DNA of 64,000 nucleotides. Origin: Luteolibacter yonseiensis (GTDB lineage: Bacteria > Verrucomicrobiota > Verrucomicrobiia > Verrucomicrobiales > Akkermansiaceae). Below the pieces are notes generated by a model, which made no database searches, was not told the origin of the DNA, and was given only the letters and a program-made list of their open reading frames with translations. Positions within the stretch are counted from its first letter, which is position 1; each line of letters opens with the position of its first letter. Positions 36,590-45,134 of this stretch are shown in pieces. The stretch lies in NCBI RefSeq assembly GCF_016595465.1, contig NZ_JAENIK010000011.1:868001-932000 (forward strand), written 5' to 3'. A program made the translations under genes and the position numbers.

Positions 36590-37945
36590 ATGTGGAAAGG
36601 CCGCTTCTCCCAAGACACGTCATCACTCGTCCAGCAATTCGGCGAATCCATTTCGTATGACTGGCGTTTGTTCCCGCACGACATCGCCGGATCGGTGGCC
36701 CATGCCCGCGCCCAGCTCAAGGCGGGGTTGCTCACGGCGGAGGAATTTTCACAGATCGAGAGCGGCCTGATGGAAATTCTCGGCGATATCGAAGCCGGGA
36801 AATTCGAGTTCAAGACATCCCTCGAGGACATCCACATGAACATCGAGGCCGAGCTGACCAGGCGCATCGGCGCGGCGGGAGCGAAACTGCATACCGCCCG
36901 TTCGCGGAATGACCAGGTCGCGACCGATACCCGGCTCTACACCCGTGCGGAGATCGACGGACTGCTCGCCGCCATCACCGGCCTGCAAGGAGCCCTTCTT
37001 GATCGTGCGGAAAAATACGCCGCCACCGTCATCCCCGGCTACACCCACCTCCAGCGCGGCCAGCCCGTCACGGCGGGACACCATTTCCTCGCTTATGTGG
37101 AAATGCTGGAACGCGACAAGTCCCGCCTCGCGGACGCCCGCAAGCGGTTGAATATTTCCCCGCTCGGATCAGGCGCGCTTGCCGGCTCGACCATCAATCT
37201 CGACCGCCGGGGAATCGCGGAGGAACTCGGTTTCGACGGTGTCACCCGGAACTCGATGGATGCCATCGCGGACCGTGACTACATCGCGGAGGTGCTGTTC
37301 GTCATCTCGCTCTGCGGCGTGCACCTGTCCCGCCTCAGCGAGGATCTCATCCTGTGGTGCTCGGCGGAGTTCGCCTTCGCCGCGCTTTCCGACGCACACA
37401 CCACCGGCTCCTCGCTCATGCCGCAGAAGAAGAATCCGGACGTCTGCGAACTCACGCGTGGCAAGACCGGCCGCCTTGTTGGAAATCTCATGAACCTGCT
37501 GGTCGCGGTGAAAGGCCTGCCGCTCACCTACAACCGGGATCTTCAGGAAGACAAGCCGCCGCTTTTCGATTCCGTGGACACCCTGCGTCTCATCCTCGCC
37601 GTGAACACCGAGATGATCTCGGCGATGGAACTGCGCGAGGAAAACTGCCGCGCCGCCGCCGCGGACCCCATGTTGCTCGCGACGGATCTGGCGGACTACC
37701 TGGTGAAAAAAGGCGTGCCCTTCCGCCACGCCCACGAACTCGTCGGCAAGGCCGTGGCGCAAGCCATCGCGACGAAGACGCCATTGGACCAGCTCGACCT
37801 CGCGGCCATCGATCCCGCCTACGGACCGGACGCGAAGGATGTCTTCTCATTGGAAACCGCCCTCGCCGCGCGGACCAATCCGGGAGCTCCTTCGATTGCG
37901 AACGTGCTGGGTGAGATCGCGCGGTGGAAAAGCGCGCTGGCTTGA
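36590..37945 (+). CDS. argH: Argininosuccinate lyase
   Basis: The 451-residue enzyme splits argininosuccinate into arginine and fumarate, the last step of arginine synthesis. Family marks are HTARSRNDQVATDTRLY, the substrate loop YTHLQRGQPVTAGHHF, and the fumarase-superfamily signature GSSLMPQKKNPDVCELTRGK with the catalytic serine at 274 or 275. Length and order match the family. The start MWKGRFSQDTSSL is the usual one; the frame extends upstream to 36416 without conserved content. It is not next to other arg genes and stands alone between DUF5069 and the repeat region. Confidence 0.97.
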   Translation: MWKGRFSQDTSSLVQQFGESISYDWRLFPHDIAGSVAHARAQLKAGLLTAEEFSQIESGLMEILGDIEAGKFEFKTSLEDIHMNIEAELTRRIGAAGAKLHTARSRNDQVATDTRLYTRAEIDGLLAAITGLQGALLDRAEKYAATVIPGYTHLQRGQPVTAGHHFLAYVEMLERDKSRLADARKRLNISPLGSGALAGSTINLDRRGIAEELGFDGVTRNSMDAIADRDYIAEVLFVISLCGVHLSRLSEDLILWCSAEFAFAALSDAHTTGSSLMPQKKNPDVCELTRGKTGRLVGNLMNLLVAVKGLPLTYNRDLQEDKPPLFDSVDTLRLILAVNTEMISAMELREENCRAAAADPMLLATDLADYLVKKGVPFRHAHELVGKAVAQAIATKTPLDQLDLAAIDPAYGPDAKDVFSLETALAARTNPGAPSIANVLGEIARWKSALA

Positions 37946-38064
37946 ACGAGGCGGAGTTTTCCTGTGAAACGGTTTTCAAAAACGGATCTGGTGAAGCCTG
38001 GTCACACCTGATGGCAGACAGACATGCGGGAATAGTGTATGGCCAGCCTTGGCCGTCCGGAGTT

Positions 38065-38318
38065 CACGATTCATAGTGCTCTTCCGGGCGGCTGGCGGTG
38101 GATAACGGCCCGGGCTTATGAAAGAGGCAAGCTGAAGCTTGAACTCCGGGCTTCGTCACGGAGGACCATCGTCGGAAGGTTTCCGGCGCCACACGATTCA
38201 TCGTGCTCTTCCGGGGCGGCTGGCGGTGGATAACGGCCCGGGCCTATGGAAGAGGCAAGCTGAAGCTTGAACTCCGGGCCGCGTCACGGAGGACCATCGT
38301 CGGAAGGCTTCCGACGAT
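38065..38318. repeat. Two tandem copies of a ~127-bp intergenic repeat
   Basis: Copy 1 begins CACGATTCATAGTGCTCTTC at 38065 and copy 2 begins CACGATTCATCGTGCTCTTC at 38192; they differ at about eight positions, including one inserted G. Each contains the dyad AAGCTGAAGCTT and a GCCCGG...CCGGGC pair. Short open frames run through both, but they have no gene-like start or family character, so I treat the unit as non-coding. It fills most of the 388-base gap between argH and serS. Confidence 0.85.
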
Positions 38319-38320
38319 GG
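38294..38320 (-). terminator. Long perfect hairpin after serS
   Basis: CCATCGTCGGAAG and CTTCCGACGATGG, 13 bases each around a single G, lie 13 bases past the serS stop. It overlaps the end of the second intergenic repeat. No T-tract follows on either strand, so it is a stable hairpin rather than a classic terminator. Confidence 0.5.
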
Positions 38321-38333
38321 TTGGCGGAGCACT

Positions 38334-39614
38334 TCAGCGGATCTCCTCCGCACCGAAATACGGCACGAGGGCTTCCGGAATGCGGATGGAGCCGTCGGGC
38401 TGCTGGTATTGTTCCAGCAGTGCGACGTAGAGTCGTGGCAGGGCGGTGCCGGATCCGTTGAGCGTGTGGGGGAAACGGTTTTTCCCTTCCGAGTCCTTGA
38501 AACGGAGCTTCATGCGGCGCGCCTGATAGTCGGTGAAGCACGAGCAGCTCGAGACTTCGAGGTATTTGCCGTGGCCGGGAGCCCAGACCTCGATGTCATA
38601 AGTCTTCGCCGACGAGAAGCCGATGTCACCGGTGCAGAGCTCGATGGTGCGGTAGTGCAGTCCGAGTTTCTGAAGGATGGACTCGGCGTGGCCGGTGAGC
38701 TGCTCCAGCACTTCGAATCCATGGTCGGGGTGGACGATCTGGACGAGCTCCACCTTGTCGAACTGGTGCATGCGGATGATACCCTTGTTGTCACGCCCGG
38801 CGGAACCCGCCTCGCGGCGGAAGCACGGGGTGTAGGCGACCATTTTCACCGGCAGTTCGTTCTCGGCCAGAATGGTGTCGCGGTAGAGGTTCGTCACGGG
38901 GACCTCGGCGGTCGGTGCGAGGAAAAGGCTGTTCACACCATTTTCATCGGCATCTGTGCCATACATGTCGTCTTCGAATTTCGGCAGTTGGCCGGTACCC
39001 TCCATGCACTCGCGTTTCACGAGGTGCGGCACGTTGACTTCCTCGTAACCATTGGCGGTCTGGGTATCCAACAGGAAATTGATGAGCGCGCGCTCCAGCC
39101 TCGCCCCTTTTCCGCGATAGACGACGAAGCCCGAGCCGGCGGTGCGGATGCCGTCGTCCCAATTCACCAGACCGTGCTTGAGCGCGAGCTCGACGTGGTC
39201 CTTCGGTTCGTTGAGTTCCGGTTTGGCTCCCCATTCACGCACGACGGGGTTCGCGGTTTCGTCACTGCCGACGGGGCACGCGTCGTGCGTGAGGTTCGGA
39301 ATGTTCAACAGCAGCTCCGCCTGGCGGAGCGATGCCGCCTCCGTCTGGACATCGAGCGCGGTGATCTGCTCGTTGATGCCGCGGACCTCGGCCTCGATGG
39401 CGGAGGTATCCTCACCCTTGCCCTTGAGGATGCCGATTTGTTTGGAAATGGTCTTGCGCGAGTTCTGGAGCTGCTGCTTGGAAGTCTCGGCGGTGCGGCG
39501 TGCCTCGTCGCAGGCGAGCACGTCGTCAACAAGCTTCCAGTGATCGCCACCCCGGTTTTTGAGGCGATCTTGAATGGCGGCGGGATTTTCGCGGATGACG
39601 CGGATGTCGAGCAT
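38334..39614 (-). CDS. serS: Seryl-tRNA synthetase
   Basis: The 426-residue class II synthetase charges tRNA-Ser (and tRNA-Sec where present). The N-terminal coiled-coil arm that grips the long variable arm of tRNA-Ser covers ~30-105 (LQNSRKTISKQIGILKGKGE). Motif 2 is FRREAGSAGRDNKGIIRMHQ and motif 3 is LNGSGTALPRLYVALLEQYQ. MLDIRVIRENPAAIQDRL is the family's typical start; a 13-codon upstream extension is not used. The gene is divergent from tsaE, with about 138 bases between the two starts. Confidence 0.97.
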   Translation of the reverse strand: MLDIRVIRENPAAIQDRLKNRGGDHWKLVDDVLACDEARRTAETSKQQLQNSRKTISKQIGILKGKGEDTSAIEAEVRGINEQITALDVQTEAASLRQAELLLNIPNLTHDACPVGSDETANPVVREWGAKPELNEPKDHVELALKHGLVNWDDGIRTAGSGFVVYRGKGARLERALINFLLDTQTANGYEEVNVPHLVKRECMEGTGQLPKFEDDMYGTDADENGVNSLFLAPTAEVPVTNLYRDTILAENELPVKMVAYTPCFRREAGSAGRDNKGIIRMHQFDKVELVQIVHPDHGFEVLEQLTGHAESILQKLGLHYRTIELCTGDIGFSSAKTYDIEVWAPGHGKYLEVSSCSCFTDYQARRMKLRFKDSEGKNRFPHTLNGSGTALPRLYVALLEQYQQPDGSIRIPEALVPYFGAEEIR

Positions 39615-39752
39615 GGCGGCGCGACTGTCGCGGGCGATGGGGTGGTGAATCAACGCGAATTTTCAGGAAATGCGTCAGCCCCGGAGGCATGCGGGCGGAC
39701 AACCGCGTTTTTCAAATCGACTTCCGCAGGGGTTTCCGCTTCCAAAAGGCGG

Positions 39753-40169
39753 ATGCAAGGACGTGCGACATCTCCTGAAGCGATGGAAGACCTGGGCCGT
39801 GCCGCCGCGGGGTTGGCGGGGCCGGGCAGCGTCTTCGCCCTCGTCGGCGGGCTGGGGGCGGGAAAAACGCATTGGACGAAGGGTTTTGTCGCGGCGGCGG
39901 GGTCTTCCTCGGTCGTGACCAGTCCGACCTTCGGTCTGGTGCATGAATATCCCGGTGGCCGGTGGCCGGTGTTTCACCTGGATTTCTATCGGCTGGAATC
40001 CGCCGATGAGCTGGTTGCGCTCGGGTGGGACGAGTATCTGGACCAAAATGGAGTGATCATCGCCGAGTGGGGGGACAAATTTCCGGAGTTGCTGCCGCCG
40101 GAAACGGTCTGGCTGCAATTCTCCGTCGATCCGGATGGCGGCCGGACGGTGCGGGAGATAAGGAATTAG
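39753..40169 (+). CDS. tsaE: tRNA t6A biosynthesis ATPase TsaE
   Basis: The 138-residue P-loop protein has Walker A GGLGAGKTHWTKG, then SPTFGLVHEY, the TsaE hallmark FHLDFYRLESADEL, and IIAEWGDKFPELLP. TsaE works with TsaB, TsaC and TsaD to place threonylcarbamoyl on A37 of ANN-decoding tRNAs. I use ATG 39753 (MQGRATSPEAMEDLG), which aligns with the usual beginning; the frame is open far upstream but there it is antisense to serS. The other t6A genes are not in the window. Its stop overlaps the end of the opposite small lipoprotein gene. Confidence 0.92.
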   Translation: MQGRATSPEAMEDLGRAAAGLAGPGSVFALVGGLGAGKTHWTKGFVAAAGSSSVVTSPTFGLVHEYPGGRWPVFHLDFYRLESADELVALGWDEYLDQNGVIIAEWGDKFPELLPPETVWLQFSVDPDGGRTVREIRN

Positions 40170-40315
40170 AGACCGGTGGTCATCGCCTGATTCGCGACAT
40201 TGCCCACGCCCTCCACCACGCGTCCGGCGGAACGGGCCAGGGCACCGGGCAGGCCGCAGGAATTCAGGGACAGCAGGAGCGCCGCAAGGGAGAGGGTCTG
40301 GAGGGTTCGTTTCAT
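40166..40315 (-). CDS. Tiny entericidin-like lipoprotein, 49 residues
   Basis: A short minus-strand frame from ATG 40315 encodes MKRTLQTLSLAALLLSLNSC followed by GLPGALARSAGRVVEGVGN and a few more residues. The first 20 residues are a lipoprotein signal peptide with lipobox LNSC, so Cys20 would be lipidated. The mature part of ~30 residues is small, polar and helix-prone, as in entericidin-like and other small envelope lipoproteins. The stop overlaps the tsaE stop by four bases in a convergent arrangement. It follows the RlmM-like methyltransferase gene by 33 bases only on the map, since its start lies downstream of that gene's end; it may be the last gene of that run. Confidence 0.72.
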   Translation of the reverse strand: MKRTLQTLSLAALLLSLNSCGLPGALARSAGRVVEGVGNVANQAMTTGL

Positions 40316-40348
40316 GAGTCCGGGATCATGACCAGTGCCGACCCGGAG

Positions 40349-41524
40349 TCAAGCCGGCTCGCCGGGCTCGAAAAACAGCGTCAGTTCGTGGCGGTTGTAG
40401 GTGAGATGGGTTCTCGCGAACAATTCGAGTCCGGAGGATCGCGCGATGGCGACGGCCCCGGAGTAAAGCTCGTTCATTTCCGCAAGGCCGGTGACGCCCG
40501 GCGTCTTGAGGGTGAAAATGACAATCCCTCCCGGATTCAGATTCGCTGAAAGCCGGGCGACCTGGCGGATTGCCTCGAGCGCGTCTCCGTTCATGTCGGA
40601 AAGGATGGCGTCATAGCGCATGCGGGCGTCCGGCCTGAACGCGGCCACGTCCATGAGGGCGAAACGCAGTCCCTTGACCTTGTCCAAACGCTTGTCGAGG
40701 GGCGCGCGGTCGATGGCCGTGACCTCGTAGCCGCGGCCCAGAAGTTCGGAGGTCATGCCGCCGGGGCAGGCTCCGAGTTCGAGCCAGTGGCTGCCCTTTG
40801 CCGGCGCGGCGCGGTGCATGAGCAGGTAGTGGAGAGCCTCGGCGATTTTCGCGCCCGCCCGGCTGATGGTGTCGGGGCTGTTCTGGCTGATGTATTTCGT
40901 ACCGCCCGGATAAAACCCGTTGGCATCTTTCGGACTCCGCATGCCGCAGAAGAGGCCTTCTTTGCCAATCAGGCAGAAAAGCGTCTGCCGGCGGCTGTCC
41001 TGCGCCTCCACCTCCTTGAAGGCGGCGACGGCTGGCGGGAACAACTGGAGGGCGCGGCCGCGGAGATTCGAGGCGAGGGTCTTGTAATAACGGTTCGTCG
41101 CGCTCGGATCGAGCTGGCCGATGAACACCGCCTGCGGGTTCCTATGGGCGAATTTGCGAAACATCGCCTGTGCGGCTTTTTCCACAAAGCCTTCCATCTT
41201 CTCCGGGTTGCACGGCCAAGCGTGCTCGACAGGCAGGTTCCACCTTACCAACGCGGCGGACTGTGACCGTGTGACCGCCTCCGGATCCGGAAGCTGGATC
41301 AGGTAATACTCCGTTCCCAGCTTTTTGGAAAGCTTCCCATCGAGTCCTTCCACAATGTCATCCGCGTGGTCGGCGAAGACTTCGGAAATACGGACCAGCC
41401 AACCGGCGGGTGATGAGGTGGGAGCGGAGGAATCCAAAATAGAGGTCACTTTCTGCGGGAGAAGTAGCGGACTGTCGCAGGTCAGGCAATGCCCGTTGTC
41501 GGATTGTCCGCGATGGGGATTCAT
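40349..41524 (-). CDS. RlmM/FtsJ-like ribose 2'-O-methyltransferase
   Basis: The 391-residue protein has a SAM-dependent Rossmann domain starting near residue 240 with SHWLELGACPGGMTSELLGR, the GACPGG motif of RlmM (23S rRNA C2498 2'-O-methyltransferase). VTAIDRAPL and YDAILSDMNGDALEAI, with the motif IV aspartate, come next, then IVIFTLKTPG, whose lysine fits the FtsJ K-D-K-E set. The N-terminal ~200 residues would be a THUMP-like RNA-binding part, only weakly like E. coli RlmM. The start at 41524 overlaps the stop of the upstream gene (ATGA), so the two are translationally coupled. The exact target nucleotide is inferred from the family. Confidence 0.82.
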   Translation of the reverse strand: MNPHRGQSDNGHCLTCDSPLLLPQKVTSILDSSAPTSSPAGWLVRISEVFADHADDIVEGLDGKLSKKLGTEYYLIQLPDPEAVTRSQSAALVRWNLPVEHAWPCNPEKMEGFVEKAAQAMFRKFAHRNPQAVFIGQLDPSATNRYYKTLASNLRGRALQLFPPAVAAFKEVEAQDSRRQTLFCLIGKEGLFCGMRSPKDANGFYPGGTKYISQNSPDTISRAGAKIAEALHYLLMHRAAPAKGSHWLELGACPGGMTSELLGRGYEVTAIDRAPLDKRLDKVKGLRFALMDVAAFRPDARMRYDAILSDMNGDALEAIRQVARLSANLNPGGIVIFTLKTPGVTGLAEMNELYSGAVAIARSSGLELFARTHLTYNRHELTLFFEPGEPA

Positions 41525-41979
41525 CCCACGTTTCTCAGCTCCACCTCGCTGATGAACGCGGGAGGAATCTGGTAAATGTTTCTCGCAAGCCAGATCTCCG
41601 CCTCCGCGCGGGTTTTGAAAATCCTCATACGGTCGGTGGCGCGCATCCAGTGGCACAACATCCGCACGGCCCCGTGCGTGGCCGAATGGGTCACCACATA
41701 GGCGAGCCAACCGTGTGAACGGCTGGGGCCATGGCGCATCACGAGGGCGAGCCGCAGGATCTCGTTTGCGGAAATGTCCAGATCCGCCTCGCTAAAATCG
41801 ATCAAACCATGGAAATCCGCACGCCAGGCCGGATCCGCCGCGATGCTGCACTGGACCGCTTTCAGATCCGCCAATCCGGTTTTGCCGTGGTATTTTTCAA
41901 TGCGCAACCGACGGTCGTTGTCGATCCAATAGCTGCCCACCGCATCCAGGCAAGAATCATAGGTTTGTAAAAATCGCAT
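41521..41979 (-). CDS. Conserved small protein, possibly SpoIIAA/STAS-like
   Basis: The 152-residue soluble protein starts MRFLQTYDSCLDAVGSYWID. The body has GLIDFSEADLDISANEILRL and ends with a segment MRIFKTRAEAEIWLARNIYQ that resembles the C-terminal helix of SpoIIAA/STAS-like small proteins. I do not recognise it firmly. It overlaps the methyltransferase gene by ATGA, which makes a working link with RNA modification possible, and follows the ACT-domain gene by ~70 bases. Confidence 0.6.
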   Translation of the reverse strand: MRFLQTYDSCLDAVGSYWIDNDRRLRIEKYHGKTGLADLKAVQCSIAADPAWRADFHGLIDFSEADLDISANEILRLALVMRHGPSRSHGWLAYVVTHSATHGAVRMLCHWMRATDRMRIFKTRAEAEIWLARNIYQIPPAFISEVELRNVG

Positions 41980-42049
41980 GGTGCCCGGACTATCACATCC
42001 TGCGGCGGACCGCCCGCGTAAAAATCAAAAACCAGACGATTCCGTCCGG

Positions 42050-42508
42050 TCAGCGGCTCAGGTCTTCCTGATACATCAGGCGGAATCCGCTCTGGTGGAG
42101 GATGGCCACCGCGAATTCGTAGTCCTCGACGTGCATCGCAAGCATCGACTGTCCTTCGGGGCAGGGGAGCAGGGCATAGGCGAAATCGATGTTTGTCTCC
42201 GCGATCATGAGGGAATCCAGGCACTGGAGGAGGCCAGGGCCGGCTTCGCGCATCGCGACGACGACCAATTCACAGGTGGTATGCGGGATGCCTTTCTCAA
42301 TGAACAAATGTTCCGTCGCCTCCGGATCGGAGACGACGATGCGCGCCACCGTGGCATCGCGCGAGTCCTGCACGCTGAGTCCGATGACTTCGATGGCCTG
42401 CGAGCGCAGGAGCTTCACCATGGCGGCGAGCGCGCCGGCACGGTTCGGCAGCAGGACGGAAAACTGGCGGACGGGCTCGCCGTGGTCAATGATGGTATCG
42501 GACTCCAT
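42050..42508 (-). CDS. ACT-domain protein with two ACT repeats
   Basis: The 152-residue protein consists of two ACT-like halves. The first has FSVLLPNRAGALAAMVKLLR and VIGLSVQDSRDATVARIVVS; the second has TTCELVVVAMREAGPGLLQC and NIDFAYALLPCPEGQSMLAM. ACT domains bind amino acids and regulate enzymes or transcription. There is no catalytic domain attached, so it is a free-standing sensor like GlnD-unrelated ACT proteins or acetolactate synthase small subunits; which amino acid it senses is unknown. It lies 15 bases after the ankyrin lipoprotein gene. Confidence 0.85.
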   Translation of the reverse strand: MESDTIIDHGEPVRQFSVLLPNRAGALAAMVKLLRSQAIEVIGLSVQDSRDATVARIVVSDPEATEHLFIEKGIPHTTCELVVVAMREAGPGLLQCLDSLMIAETNIDFAYALLPCPEGQSMLAMHVEDYEFAVAILHQSGFRLMYQEDLSR

Positions 42509-42523
42509 GGCGGGCAGGCTATC

Positions 42524-44020
42524 TTACCCGCGGGGGCCGCGCAAGGGGATCGTCCGGACAGAGCCGCTGGCTACGTCCTGGATCACCATCTGGTTCGGGC
42601 GGACGTCGGAAATGAAATATTCCGAGCCATCCGTCGCCCTGAAGCGTTGTCCGGGAGTGGCAAGGTAGCGTCTGCCCGTCGCGGCGTCTTCCACCAGTGC
42701 CACGGGATCATGCGAGTTCGCGGGCACGCCCGAAATCCATTCGCGGGTGCTGCCGGTGGTCTCATCCCTTACCTGCACCGTCGCGATTTCCTCTGGAAGG
42801 CCCTGGCTCACCTTGCCGGATTCCATACGCTTCCGGACCTTGACGACGAGGAGGTTCGTTCCCGGAATGAGCGCTCCCGTCCTGACCTTCACCTCGCGGT
42901 CGCCGTTCCTCGCAAGGCTGACGGTGGCGGTGTCGCCTTCCACTTTTTTCACACTCACCGGCGTTTCCGTTTCCCGGTAGTGGCGCATTACGAGCGGGGG
43001 CATGTCGAATGTCGTGCCGGGGGGCGGGCCGCTTGCGGATGTTTTTGCAGAGGTTCCGGAGCTGGAAACCGGAGTGCTGAGTGTTTCTCCGTTGATCGGG
43101 ATGGCGTGATCGTGGGCGGGCTTTGCGGATGTGGGCCGACCTGTCTCATTTTCCGCTGCAGGAGGTCCGGCGTTGGCGGCGTCCACGTAACTGTCCATGG
43201 ATTCCGCGATCTTCTCGGGTGTTTCCAATACCAGCTCATCGGCATGGGGTTCGCGGGAAATCCGGGTGGCGATCTCCGGGTAGCCCGCAGCGGTGGCGAT
43301 GTCCACCGCGGTGCGGTTGTCCGCGTCCCTGGTGTAGCGGCTCGACCCCAGTTCCAGCAGCAGTTGCACCGCATCCGCATGACCGTTTTCCGCCGCGACC
43401 ATGAGGGGAGTGCGCCCGTCGTCCATGCGGGTGTAAACGGAGGCGCCGAAGTTTGTCAGCGAGTCGATGACATCCGTACGTCCGACAAGCGCGGCGAGCA
43501 GGATCGCGGAATCGAGGCTTTCGCGATCATACGCGGCGAGTTCCGCCACCGATCCGGGCCTGCCTTCGCGCACCGCGAGCATGAGCGGTGCGAATCCATC
43601 CTTGTCCTTCAAGGTGGGGTCCGCGCCCTGGCGCAGCAGCCAGTTCACCATCTTCGTTTGATTCGCCACCACCGCCACCATCAGGGGCGTGCGGTCCGCG
43701 TTACCGCGCTGATCCACGGGAAGCTTGCGATTCAGGAGGAACTCCGCCGATTTCTCCGCTCCCTCCCGCGCGGCGATGTGAAGGGCCGAGTCGCCATCCG
43801 CGTTCCGGGCGTCGGCGTGGAATCCCGCGGCGATGAATTTCTGCAAGGCGGCCCAATCGTTCTGGGCGCTCGCCCGGAACCAGCCCTCGGCGGTGAGTTG
43901 GTAGCCGGCCTCTTTCAAATCCGCCTTCTCGACGTCCCCCGGCTTGTTGCAGGAAACGGGAAGCACCGCGATGGCAGCGGTGAATGCCAGGCGTGCAAAT
44001 TTCCCCGGGAATCCGCTCAT
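42524..44020 (-). CDS. Ankyrin-repeat lipoprotein
   Basis: The product is 498 residues with lipoprotein signal LAFTAAIAVLPVSC (Cys24). About six ankyrin repeats span ~45-270, for example DGDSALHIAAREGAEKSAEF, RTPLMVAVVANQTKMVNWLL and GRTPLMVAAENGHADAVQLL. A low-complexity linker (~290-350) follows. The C-terminal ~150 residues are a beta-rich region (YRETETPVSVKKVEGDTATV; ATGRRYLATPGQRFRATDGS). Ankyrin repeats bind other proteins; here they would sit at the outer or inner membrane facing the periplasm. It follows trmO by 24 bases and precedes the ACT gene by 15 bases, so the three are likely one transcript. Confidence 0.85.
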   Translation of the reverse strand: MSGFPGKFARLAFTAAIAVLPVSCNKPGDVEKADLKEAGYQLTAEGWFRASAQNDWAALQKFIAAGFHADARNADGDSALHIAAREGAEKSAEFLLNRKLPVDQRGNADRTPLMVAVVANQTKMVNWLLRQGADPTLKDKDGFAPLMLAVREGRPGSVAELAAYDRESLDSAILLAALVGRTDVIDSLTNFGASVYTRMDDGRTPLMVAAENGHADAVQLLLELGSSRYTRDADNRTAVDIATAAGYPEIATRISREPHADELVLETPEKIAESMDSYVDAANAGPPAAENETGRPTSAKPAHDHAIPINGETLSTPVSSSGTSAKTSASGPPPGTTFDMPPLVMRHYRETETPVSVKKVEGDTATVSLARNGDREVKVRTGALIPGTNLLVVKVRKRMESGKVSQGLPEEIATVQVRDETTGSTREWISGVPANSHDPVALVEDAATGRRYLATPGQRFRATDGSEYFISDVRPNQMVIQDVASGSVRTIPLRGPRG

Positions 44021-44044
44021 GAAAAAGAGGATTACTACGGAATC

Positions 44045-44755
44045 CTAAGCATTCAACCCAGAACCTCGCGCGGTTTTCTCAATTCCCGTGATCCGGCAGA
44101 TTCCCGAACGTATCACAAAGCGCACGTTGCAGCCGCAAAGCAACGCGCCAAACTCCCGATCGGAATCTTCCGAACGTGTTGCCGGGCGGGGATCAAGCGA
44201 CAGGGCCTCCATCAGGACGGCACGCGCCCGTGGAGGGAGTTTCAAGAAATCCGCCCCGGCGTCGGGTGAGATTTCCACTGGCATTCGGAGCAAGGTCTCT
44301 TCCGCATATCCGCCCGCCGCTTCGGGAAGGGCCTCGGCATAGGGCAGGTAGGGTTTCACATCATAAACCGGCGTCCCGTCCACCAGATCCAGTCCGCCCA
44401 ACAGCAGCACCGGGCCTTCGCTGTCGGTGAGATCCACCCCTTCGAATTTCACCAGGGAAAGTCCCAGCCCGTTCGGGCGGAAGGTCGAGCGGCTCGCAAA
44501 CACGCCGACGCGCTGATTCCCGCCCAGGCGGGGAGGCCGGACGGTTGGTTTCCAACCTTGTCCGGCGGTTTCATGAAATCCGAAGATGAGCCAGAGATGT
44601 GAAAACCCTTCGATCCCGCGCACGGCTTCCGGGCTGCGGTACTCCGGGTGGAACACCAGCCTCCCCCAGGCGCTGGGACAGAGCCCCGGCTGGCGCGGGA
44701 TCGCGAATTTCTCACCGAAGCACGAGCGGACGGTGGCGACGGGGCTGATGGTCAT
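44045..44755 (-). CDS. trmO: tRNA (m6t6A37) methyltransferase TrmO
   Basis: The 236-residue protein belongs to the TrmO/UPF0066 family, which uses SAM to add a methyl group to t6A37 of tRNA-Thr. Typical lines are GIEGFSHLWLIFGFHET, RVGVFASRSTFRPNGLGLSL and LDLVDGTPVYDVKPYLPYAE. The C-terminal domain ends with FGALLCGCNVRFVIRSG. I start at MTISPVATVRS, where family members begin; five codons upstream is another ATG. It lies downstream of the small membrane protein gene by ~58 bases. The t6A-pathway gene tsaE is 4 kb away on the other strand. Confidence 0.92.
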   Translation of the reverse strand: MTISPVATVRSCFGEKFAIPRQPGLCPSAWGRLVFHPEYRSPEAVRGIEGFSHLWLIFGFHETAGQGWKPTVRPPRLGGNQRVGVFASRSTFRPNGLGLSLVKFEGVDLTDSEGPVLLLGGLDLVDGTPVYDVKPYLPYAEALPEAAGGYAEETLLRMPVEISPDAGADFLKLPPRARAVLMEALSLDPRPATRSEDSDREFGALLCGCNVRFVIRSGICRITGIEKTARGSGLNA

Positions 44756-44813
44756 GGCGGCAGGAATCATGCTGTGAAAGCGACGCCACGACCAGTTCTT
44801 TCAGACGTTCCAA

Positions 44814-45134
44814 CTACTTCCTACCCTTATCCAGCTTCGCGAGTTCGATGAGGGCGTCGATGCGGGAATGAACCCTGGAGTTCCCGCCATCCATCAGACA
44901 GACGACCACGATGATGTTGAGGAGATACTGGTATTCGCTGTTTGCGTTTGCCGCATACAGCAGGGCGAATATCAGGATCTTCCACAACCACTGCCACTTC
45001 GACAGGTGTGGTCGCTTGGCCGCTTCCTCGAGCCGGACGCGGTCGAGCGCTTCCTGCAGACGGCGTTCCTCGGCGAGAACTTCCCGATGCATGGGAAGAT
45101 CGGAATCCGATGCATCGGGAGTGACGTGGTTCAT
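44814..45134 (-). CDS. Small membrane protein coupled to the large lipoprotein
   Basis: The 106-residue protein starts MNHVTPDASDSDLPMHREVL, has a charged helical segment (~20-45) and one or two hydrophobic stretches (WQWLWKILIFALLYAANANS; YLLNIIVVVCLMDGG), and ends in a basic tail. I do not recognise it. Its ATG overlaps the stop of the upstream lipoprotein gene (ATGA), so the two are made together. Confidence 0.6.
   Translation of the reverse strand: MNHVTPDASDSDLPMHREVLAEERRLQEALDRVRLEEAAKRPHLSKWQWLWKILIFALLYAANANSEYQYLLNIIVVVCLMDGGNSRVHSRIDALIELAKLDKGRK

Noticed and set aside
38065-38318. CRISPR array
   Set aside because: There are only two contiguous copies, 127 bp long, with no spacers and no cas genes.
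38039-38461. Short frames running through the tandem repeat
   Set aside because: The same peptide (ITARAY.RGKLKLELR) appears twice only because the DNA is repeated; there is no start site or family similarity.
41978-44269. 763-residue plus-strand frame
   Set aside because: It is antisense to the ACT, ankyrin and trmO genes and is a by-product of high GC at third positions.
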